Shown in pieces: positions 1 to 5,159 of a stretch of 7,944 nucleotides of DNA (positions are counted from its first letter, which is position 1; each line of letters begins with the position of its first letter). Source of the DNA: an uncultured bacterium. GTDB lineage: Bacteria; Pseudomonadota; Gammaproteobacteria; Burkholderiales; Burkholderiaceae_F. The stretch spans positions 1 through 7,944 of the forward strand of contig CAJMRV010000078.1 in assembly GCA_905215795.1 (NCBI GenBank). The letters run 5' to 3'. The notes beneath the pieces are model-generated. The model had not been told where the DNA came from, searched no databases, and was given only the letters and a program-made list of their open reading frames with translations. The position numbers were made by a program, and so were the translations under genes.

Positions 1-55
1 CACTTCCCGCCCTTCGGGACTTTCACCCTTTAGATACTGCGCATGCCCAGCGCAC
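1..55 (-). mobile_element. 5' end of a group IIC intron (partial, runs off the window)
   Basis: Read on the minus strand, the sequence from position 55 to 1 begins GTGCGC, the usual group II intron 5' start (GUGYG). It can fold like the start of domain I. TGCGC (54-50) pairs perfectly with GCGCA (42-38) around a loop containing GGCAT. A second small hairpin, GGG/CCC, encloses TGAAAGT and is followed by GAA. From memory, the Oceanobacillus iheyensis group IIC intron has the same order: GUGUGC, a GGCAU loop, GCAGU, UCUA and AGGGUGAGAGUCCCGAA. The position fits the class, because IIC introns insert on the same strand a few bases downstream of intrinsic terminators, and here the intron starts 7 bases after the stem at 63-97. 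Only about 55 bases are visible. Whether the reverse transcriptase and domains V and VI are intact cannot be judged. Confidence 0.85.
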
Positions 56-58
56 GGC

Positions 59-97
59 AAAAACCCCGGCCTCCCTGAAAATGGGAGGCCGGGGTTC
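59..97 (-). terminator. Strong intrinsic terminator of the autotransporter gene; intron homing site
   Basis: A perfect 14-bp stem (63-76 with 84-97) closes a 7-base loop. On the minus strand it is followed by six Ts (64-59), two of which belong to the stem. It lies 44 bases after the autotransporter stop codon. The plus-strand tail (TTCGTTTT) is also T-rich, so it may work in both directions. The sequence GCC then separates the T-tract from the first base of the group IIC intron at 55, so this hairpin is probably also the intron's target. Confidence 0.93.
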
Positions 98-141
98 GTT
101 TTACGTCAGTGGATCGGAATCGTCCGGTCCGTCAGGATTCA

Positions 142-3100
142 TCAGAAGTGAACCTTGATGGAGCCGAAGACGCCGTTCGCGTTGATGGCCTTGCCGAAGT
201 CACCGCGGTAGGAGAGTTCACCCTCGACCTTCTCGGTGAACTTCGCGTTCACGCCGAGGCCGATGTTGAACAAGCCGCCGAGCTTCTTCGTCTTGACCGT
301 GGCGGAGGCGCTTTCACCGAAAGCCACCTTCTGTTCAGCGGTCTTGTCGCCGAAGAACTGCGTGTAACCGGCGTCGGCCTTCAGGGCGACGTCAGCCGCA
401 CCGTGGTAGACGACACCTTCGGCACGGGCGCCGAGCTTGGCGTAGCCGACGTTGGAGCTTTCACCCTCGAACGTGACGGGCAGGCCGGCGATCTTCGTGG
501 ACATGTCCTCGCCCTTGACGTGCATGTAACCGGCACCGACATACGGCGTGACACTGACGTCCTCCTTGACGGAGACCAGGAGGGCGGCCTCGCCGTAAAC
601 GTTGTAGACCTTGGCCTTGTCGCTCAGCTCGGAGCTGTAGAACGGGGCGTTGATCTTGCGGTCGGCGTACGTGTAGGAGGCCACGGCGGTGAGCTCCACA
701 TCGGCGATGTCGCCCATCGCATAGATACCGGCGTGCAGGTCGTCCATCTTGATCTGGGCGGGGTCGTTCTTGGCCTTGTCATGACCGTAGCCGATGAAGG
801 CGCCGGCCTTGCAGGCGTTCGAGAAGCGGTAGTCGCCGCCGATCACGAGCGTGTCGAAGGTGGTCTTGAACTTGCCGTCCTGAGCCTTGACGTGACCCTT
901 GGTGACGGAGCCGTCGATCCAAAGGTTCGCGTCATCGGTCTTGGCCGTGCGAAGGAACAGACCGTCATGAGCGCCACGCAGGGCGGTGTTCAGAACGTTC
1001 ATGTTCGAATTGACGAGGACGTTGCGGGCGACGGCGACGGTTTCGTCGGAGAGAGCGGCGACGGCGGCCTTGACCACGGGCGCGGCGGTCTTAACATCAC
1101 CGGCATTCGCCGCAGCAACGGCTTCACCGAAGACAGCGTTGTCGTCCTGAACGAGCGCGTCGAAAACGGTCTTCTCATTATCGGAGGCAGGAGCAACGGC
1201 CTTTTCCAGGTCGGCAACGAGCGTGTTGGTCTTGTCGACCTTGACCTTGACAGAAGCCACCTTGCCCTCAGACACAGGAGTTTGCACGTCAAGCAAATCA
1301 ACCGGAGTCACCTGAGACACGGTAGCTGCCATCAAAGGCTTAACATCCTTCTTTTCAACGACTTTACCGGTTCCTTCAGCGCCTTCCCCAGCGGCTTCTA
1401 CAGAGCCTTCCTCAACGACCGGCTCGGTTTCAGGAGCTTGGGATCCATTCGCGGCACCTTCCGTCGAACCTTCAGGAGCTCCGACCTTCTCGAAGTTCTT
1501 GATTGCAGAATTCGTTTCAAATTTGAAATCCTTAAAGGAAGCATTCTCATCAAGCAGAGTGAGGCTGCCGGCTTCAGCCATGCCATCCTCGCTCTTCATG
1601 CCCTTATGGTAGACCTTGGCGAGCATGACGGGATCGGCGCCGATTTCCGTGCTGAAGAGCACCTGCTTTCCTTCACCTTCAATGTTCTTCAGGGACACAT
1701 TGTCAAACGCAGAAACAAGAAGCGAAGCCCCGTCAGCGAGATTCACGGTCACCTGACCATCGGCACTATGGTCGCTCTCGAGCATGCCCTGACGAAGAGC
1801 CTTGTCTTCATAGTGATTGAGGAGACCGAAAGTGCCCTTTTCAACGGTCACCTTCTTGTCACCGATGGACTCAGAGAAGGCAAGGAGCGTGCCGCCCTTG
1901 ACCGTGGTCTCACCCTTATAGGTGTTGTGACCGGTCATGACAAGCGTGCCTTCGCCACTCTTGACGACAGCACCATGCTGCTTCGCGCGCTCGCCGATGG
2001 CTCCCGCAATGGTGGCATAGATCTCTTCACGAACCTTTTTCATCTCACCCTCGGAGATGACATGGTTCTTCCAATTCTTCTTGTCAGACACATCGGAGCC
2101 GTCGAGCACGATGAACTTATCGCCGGTGACATACTCACCATCAAGTTTCTTGCCACTATCCGTGGCCTCCATCCAGGCCGCATCCTCTCGCTTGCGCTGT
2201 TCAAGGGCGGTTTCAGCGATGTCGTTGCTCCAAATGTCCATCCCCTTGAGTTCATACGTAAACTCATCCATCAACTGGGCGGGACCGAACATGCCCTTGT
2301 GGAGGTCGGGCACGCCCCAGCCATAACGGGAGTCAACCACTTCGTCTTCAGCGGCCGTCCACCCCTTGCAGTTGTCATGGTGTGACGTCGACAACATGAC
2401 CATGCGGACCTGGGTGGGATCCATGTCCTGATAACGCTGCATGAGAACGCCCATCGCACCGGAAACATGAGGAGCGGCCATGGACGTGCCCCCCTTCCAA
2501 CCGTAGTCGTCGTTATTCTTGCCGTTTTCGGCCCCTTCATTCATACCTTTGGGAGAACGACGGTCGTTCGCACCTTTATCCTTGTCTTCTGCAACAGTCG
2601 AGTAAATGTCACGACCGGGAGCAGCAACAGTCCACCACTTGGCCTGACCTGCATAGTTCACGTCCCAAAGGGCATAGTCGCCCTGGCCAGCATTCTCCTC
2701 AATCAAAGCCGTCACGGCAAGCCAGTTGTTCTCAATTTCCGGATGGAAATACGGAGCATTGGCTCGATAATACGGGCTCGAATAATCCCAGTTGCCCGTC
2801 GTGAAGACCTGCACAGCTTTGTCTTTCTTGACGGCTTCATAAGCAGCGTCGACAATGGTCTTGCCAATTTTGTTTAAGGGCTTCTCTCCCTCAACGCCGC
2901 CCATCTTTTTGAAATAAGCGTACTCCCATTCGGTATTCGGATCGCCGACGACGACGCCGTTGATTTTGTTGAGCTCAACCTTCGGAGAAGCGTACATGAA
3001 GTTGGCCGAAGCCAGCTTGAGCTTGCTCAAGTCCCCCTTGAAGTCAGAGGGAATCACCTTGGAAACTTCTTTGCCTCCCTCTTCAACTTTCTGGACAAGA

Positions 3101-3846
3101 ATCTTGACGTTGGAACCCCAACTGTTGTTGATGACCTTGGCGCCTGCGTTAACCAAAGCATCCCAACCGGCCTTGAAGAAGGTGTAATCCTGGAACGGAC
3201 CGTAGTTGGCGTCGTCGGTCAAGTTGGTGTTGGCAACCGCGACCTTCGCGTCAAAGGCCACGCCGTGCATGCCGGTCTGACCGCCGTTACGACCGGCAGC
3301 CATGGTGCCCGTGCAATGGGTGCCATGGGAGTCATTGATCGTCGGGTCGTATTCACCGGTCGAAGTAAAACCCTCATCCTTGGTGCGCGCACCAAGATTG
3401 GCACTTTTATCAACCTTACCGTCCTTGTTGATGATGTGTTGCGGATAGCTGTTGCCTGTAGTGCCCCAATCGCCTTTAGTCTTGACAACCGTAATGCGAC
3501 CGTCCTTCCACTCAATATGGTCGGAAACCACACCCGAGTCCATCACGCCGAGCTGGATGTCCTTGCCGGTGAAGCCAAGTGCGTAAGCCTCGGACGCCTT
3601 CATGGCACGAAGACCCCAGTCATTGTTGTATTCCTGGCTTTCCCAGGAGGCGGCATCACCAATCTTGCCCGCTTCCTTGTAATTGGCATCAACTGCCGCG
3701 GCGCCCGCCAGGCCGGAAAAAAGCATCCCGGCGACAGCAGCCGCGAGGATGGTCTTGGAAGGCTTCCCATGGGAAGCCTGCTTTTCATTGGTCACGACGT
3801 ACTGCTGATGCACGGCGCTCCAAAGTGTCTTATAGATGTGATTCAT
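142..3846 (-). CDS. Subtilisin-like (S8) serine protease autotransporter
   Basis: A type Va secreted protease of 1234 residues. The N-terminus (MNHIYKTLWS, with VVTNE at 17-21) is an extended signal peptide region, followed by a hydrophobic core (about 32-48) with likely cleavage near 49-52. The subtilase domain spans about 70-530. Catalytic residues are Asp103 (DSG), His174 (HGTHC) and Ser455 (GTSMAAPH), with Asn352 (TTGN) for the oxyanion hole. The Asp-His and His-Asn spacings are much longer than in subtilisin, so surface insertions sit at about 115-165 and 245-335. A passenger-associated repeat (GEGTLVMTG...TTVKGGTLL) lies at 631-655, an acidic Pro/Gly/Glu linker at about 787-832, and an Ala-rich, probably helical stretch at about 872-960. 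The beta-barrel covers about 965-1234 and ends KVHF, with the canonical terminal Phe. AAAGGA (3853-3858) sits 6 bases before the ATG. It resembles NalP and SphB1, which release themselves or other surface proteins; the substrate here is unknown. Confidence 0.95.
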   Translation of the reverse strand: MNHIYKTLWSAVHQQYVVTNEKQASHGKPSKTILAAAVAGMLFSGLAGAAAVDANYKEAGKIGDAASWESQEYNNDWGLRAMKASEAYALGFTGKDIQLGVMDSGVVSDHIEWKDGRITVVKTKGDWGTTGNSYPQHIINKDGKVDKSANLGARTKDEGFTSTGEYDPTINDSHGTHCTGTMAAGRNGGQTGMHGVAFDAKVAVANTNLTDDANYGPFQDYTFFKAGWDALVNAGAKVINNSWGSNVKILVQKVEEGGKEVSKVIPSDFKGDLSKLKLASANFMYASPKVELNKINGVVVGDPNTEWEYAYFKKMGGVEGEKPLNKIGKTIVDAAYEAVKKDKAVQVFTTGNWDYSSPYYRANAPYFHPEIENNWLAVTALIEENAGQGDYALWDVNYAGQAKWWTVAAPGRDIYSTVAEDKDKGANDRRSPKGMNEGAENGKNNDDYGWKGGTSMAAPHVSGAMGVLMQRYQDMDPTQVRMVMLSTSHHDNCKGWTAAEDEVVDSRYGWGVPDLHKGMFGPAQLMDEFTYELKGMDIWSNDIAETALEQRKREDAAWMEATDSGKKLDGEYVTGDKFIVLDGSDVSDKKNWKNHVISEGEMKKVREEIYATIAGAIGERAKQHGAVVKSGEGTLVMTGHNTYKGETTVKGGTLLAFSESIGDKKVTVEKGTFGLLNHYEDKALRQGMLESDHSADGQVTVNLADGASLLVSAFDNVSLKNIEGEGKQVLFSTEIGADPVMLAKVYHKGMKSEDGMAEAGSLTLLDENASFKDFKFETNSAIKNFEKVGAPEGSTEGAANGSQAPETEPVVEEGSVEAAGEGAEGTGKVVEKKDVKPLMAATVSQVTPVDLLDVQTPVSEGKVASVKVKVDKTNTLVADLEKAVAPASDNEKTVFDALVQDDNAVFGEAVAAANAGDVKTAAPVVKAAVAALSDETVAVARNVLVNSNMNVLNTALRGAHDGLFLRTAKTDDANLWIDGSVTKGHVKAQDGKFKTTFDTLVIGGDYRFSNACKAGAFIGYGHDKAKNDPAQIKMDDLHAGIYAMGDIADVELTAVASYTYADRKINAPFYSSELSDKAKVYNVYGEAALLVSVKEDVSVTPYVGAGYMHVKGEDMSTKIAGLPVTFEGESSNVGYAKLGARAEGVVYHGAADVALKADAGYTQFFGDKTAEQKVAFGESASATVKTKKLGGLFNIGLGVNAKFTEKVEGELSYRGDFGKAINANGVFGSIKVHF

Positions 3847-3997
3847 GGTTGGTCCTTTATTATTACGGTGGAATACCGCACATGGAAGTATATGTAGAAC
3901 ACTCGGAAGCGACTAAGACGTTTTCCCTATACCTACACAACGCCCCCATTACCCACTCCCCCCATCAAAACAAAGAAAATACAAAATTTTCTTATAT

Positions 3998-4007
3998 ATC
4001 AATTGAT
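3998..4007. repeat. 10-bp perfect palindrome in the AT-rich core upstream of the autotransporter
   Basis: ATCAATTGAT is its own reverse complement. It lies between CTTATA (3991-3996) and TATAAG (4010-4015), which are also mutually inverted, although the two dyads are centred half a base apart. The site is about 150 bases upstream of the autotransporter ATG, so it could be an operator. In AT-rich DNA a palindrome of this length is only weak evidence. Confidence 0.3.
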
Positions 4008-4027
4008 TGTATAAGTCTCATATAACA

Positions 4028-4045
4028 ACGCGTTTAATTTCGTCA
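4028..4045 (-). promoter_or_regulatory. Copy 1 of a sequence word shared with the reductase upstream region
   Basis: The 13-base word TTTAATTTCGTCA (4033-4045) is repeated exactly at 7293-7305. Both copies have ACGC just before, separated by G here and by AT in the other copy. They have the same orientation and lie upstream of minus-strand genes, here about 185 bases before the autotransporter start. Read on the minus strand it is TGACGAAATTAAA, which could be a -35-like element (GTGACG) with its spacer, or a binding site for a common regulator. Confidence 0.35.
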
Positions 4046-4096
4046 CGAGAACACTCTCTCAAAACTTCTCAAAGAAATGCGGCGAAACGGCCAGTT

Positions 4097-4113
4097 TACA
4101 ATTTGAAATTGTA
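4097..4113. promoter_or_regulatory. 17-bp perfect palindrome, candidate operator
   Basis: TACAATTT and AAATTGTA are perfect 8-base inverted arms around a single G at 4105. The site is about 250 bases upstream of the autotransporter start, in non-coding DNA. The short symmetric form with an odd centre suits a dimeric repressor or activator better than a terminator, as it lacks a GC stem and T-tract. No regulator gene is in the window, and I do not recognise the motif. Confidence 0.4.
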
Positions 4114-4211
4114 TCGGTTTTATTTCGGATTTATACAAAAACATCGTTTTTACTTCAGCAATAGAACCAAGATGGAACCGATTGACGAAACTCCATGAAC
4201 CACAAGTACAT

Positions 4212-4244
4212 TTCTTTCAAACCGACAATCCGATTCTTTCAAAC
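4212..4244. repeat. Two direct copies of TTCTTTCAAAC spaced 22 bp apart
   Basis: The exact 11-base word occurs at 4212-4222 and 4234-4244, two helical turns apart. A looser pair of related words, TCTCAAA at 4057-4063 and 4067-4073, lies one turn apart in the same intergenic region. Helically phased direct repeats can be binding sites for regulators that bind side by side, but the words are short. Confidence 0.3.
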
Positions 4245-4476
4245 GTCTTCGAATCGCGCCGAGCCAACCAGGACCCGCACTCGAGGGCAACATAAACAAC
4301 CCGAACCGGCGTTCAAAGTAAATCAACCCATAAAAACACCCTGTCCCCCTTTTGCAGCATGACTTTGAGGAGCAAAGAGCTCCCTCCCCACAAAGGACTA
4401 ATCGTTTTCCTTAACGAAAAGTAGATTGCGGAAAAGAACCGTCCTGGAATCCTCCAAGCAAGACGGCGACACATGA

Positions 4477-4515
4477 CAAAAAGCCCCTGAACTCATTTCA
4501 CGGAGCTCAGGGGCT
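4477..4515 (-). terminator. Second minus-strand intrinsic terminator downstream of the cytochrome gene
   Basis: AGCCCCTGA (4482-4490) pairs with TCAGGGGCT (4507-4515). After one mismatch, three more base pairs (CTC/GAG) close an 8-base loop. On the minus strand the stem is followed by a short T run (4482-4478). It lies about 170 bases beyond the terminator next to the cytochrome gene, so it either backs that one up or ends a separate short transcript. Confidence 0.75.
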
Positions 4516-4625
4516 CTAGCTTTCATGGGCTTAAGTGTTCCATGCACCTCGGTGTCGTCCCGGCCTGAGAACATCCTCATTCATTCAAAGGCAGGCGCCT
4601 TCCGCTCCAACGGAAATCCATTGCC

Positions 4626-4642
4626 CATGGTGCATCACCATG
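4626..4642. repeat. Inverted repeat CATGGTG-CAT-CACCATG
   Basis: Seven-base arms at 4626-4632 and 4636-4642 match perfectly around a 3-base spacer. It lies between the two tandem terminators, so it would be a structured element in any transcript running through there, or a small operator. It has no T-tract and is not a terminator. Confidence 0.35.
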
Positions 4643-4686
4643 CGTAGTTGCACCCACGTTTTCCCAATCTCACGAAAAGGGGAAAC

Positions 4687-4720
4687 AAAAAAATCCCGGC
4701 CGGGATAATCCGGTCGGGAT
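4687..4720 (-). terminator. Terminator of the flavin reductase-cytochrome operon
   Basis: The arms 4693-4703 and 4710-4720 form an 11-position stem with a 6-base loop, 28 bases after the cytochrome stop codon. A run of seven A bases (4687-4693) gives a U-tract on the minus strand. In the minus-strand RNA one stem position is an A-C mismatch (4714/4699), where the plus-strand RNA would have a G-U pair. The stem is therefore split into 6 and 4 base pairs, which may weaken it and explain a second terminator further on. Confidence 0.85.
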
Positions 4721-4748
4721 CCGTCGACGTGGAATCGACTCCGTACGG

Positions 4749-5141
4749 TCAGGAGGGAAGCTTGTTGTGGCAACCCGCCGACGTGCAGCTGTCGAACGTC
4801 TCCATGTGGTGGCAGCTGTAGCAGGCCGAAAGATGCGCCTTCTGGCGGTTCTTCAGGAAGTCCGGCGTGACCGGAATCGGATGGGCCTGGTGGCAGTTCG
4901 TGCACACGGGGAGCACCTTGGACTGGTGCGGATACTTGGCGTTGACGTCAAGGTACTTGTGAGGCTGGACGAGATTGCCGTCCTCATCCTCGACCTTGGG
5001 GGCCTTGGCAGCCAGATTCTCCAGGGTACCGCCGTGACACGCCAAACATTGTTCGGGGGTCGGTGCCTCGGCGGCGTAGGAGGAGAAGGCCGCCAAAGCC
5101 AGCCCCATGCCCAGGAGGGCGGCGGTGATGGCTTTGGTCAT
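4749..5141 (-). CDS. Periplasmic tetrahaem cytochrome c (cytochrome c3 family), partner of the flavin reductase
   Basis: A 130-residue secreted cytochrome. Residues 1-24 form a Sec signal peptide (MTKAITAALLGMGLALAAF, then SYAA) with cleavage near 23-24. The mature protein of about 106 residues has three CXXCH haem sites at C32-H36 (CLACH), C80-H84 (CTNCH) and C107-H111 (CYSCH). A fourth site has a longer CX4CH spacing at C119-H125 (CTSAGCH). Extra histidines (61, 72, 87, 103, 112) could be distal ligands. It resembles the N-terminal haem domain of Shewanella flavocytochrome c3, here on a separate polypeptide. The gene starts 18 bases after the reductase stop, with AGGAG (5150-5154) 8 bases before the ATG, so the two are very likely co-transcribed. 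Its probable role is to carry electrons from a membrane quinol dehydrogenase of the CymA/NapC type to the flavoprotein. Confidence 0.93.
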   Translation of the reverse strand: MTKAITAALLGMGLALAAFSSYAAEAPTPEQCLACHGGTLENLAAKAPKVEDEDGNLVQPHKYLDVNAKYPHQSKVLPVCTNCHQAHPIPVTPDFLKNRQKAHLSACYSCHHMETFDSCTSAGCHNKLPS

Positions 5142-5159
5142 GCTCTTTGCTCCTATGGG

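Larger units (their letters stand above)
3847..4748. other. 900-base AT-richer intergenic region upstream of the autotransporter
   Basis: I see no convincing protein gene here. The short open frames lack ribosome binding sites and recognisable content, and one of them reads through a terminator hairpin. The region holds the autotransporter leader and presumably its promoter, an AT-rich core at about 3960-4140, a 17-bp palindrome, short direct repeats, and two minus-strand terminator hairpins towards the cytochrome gene. Promoter matches are weak: on the minus strand GTGACG-N16-TATATG (about 4046-4019) is one candidate, and TATACT near 3890 is another -10-like word without a good -35. Confidence 0.6.

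Noticed and set aside
1..33. Possible C-terminal end of a converging plus-strand gene (frame ending HFPPFGTFTL, stop at 31-33)
   Set aside because: Ten codons are no evidence of a gene. The minus strand over the same bases matches the folded 5' end of a group IIC intron, which explains it better.
109..2385. Long plus-strand open frame (758 codons) opposite the autotransporter gene
   Set aside because: It is antisense to a gene with clear protease and barrel motifs. Its translation is rich in Val, Gly, Asp and Leu without domain features, as expected from the mirror frame of a GC-rich gene.
3265..4025. Plus-strand open frames across the start of the autotransporter
   Set aside because: They overlap the signal peptide and protease coding region on the opposite strand and lack a ribosome binding site or recognisable domain.
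4103..4138. Plus-strand promoter-like pair near the palindrome (TTGTAT, 17 bases, TATACA)
   Set aside because: Both hexamers are poor matches to consensus and no plus-strand gene follows.
4007..4198. 63-codon plus-strand open frame in the intergenic region
   Set aside because: It has a TTG start with no ribosome binding site, lies in AT-rich DNA containing the 17-bp palindrome, and has no recognisable protein features.
4398..4580. 60-codon minus-strand open frame in the intergenic region
   Set aside because: It reads straight through the terminator hairpin at 4482-4515 and has no convincing ribosome binding site.
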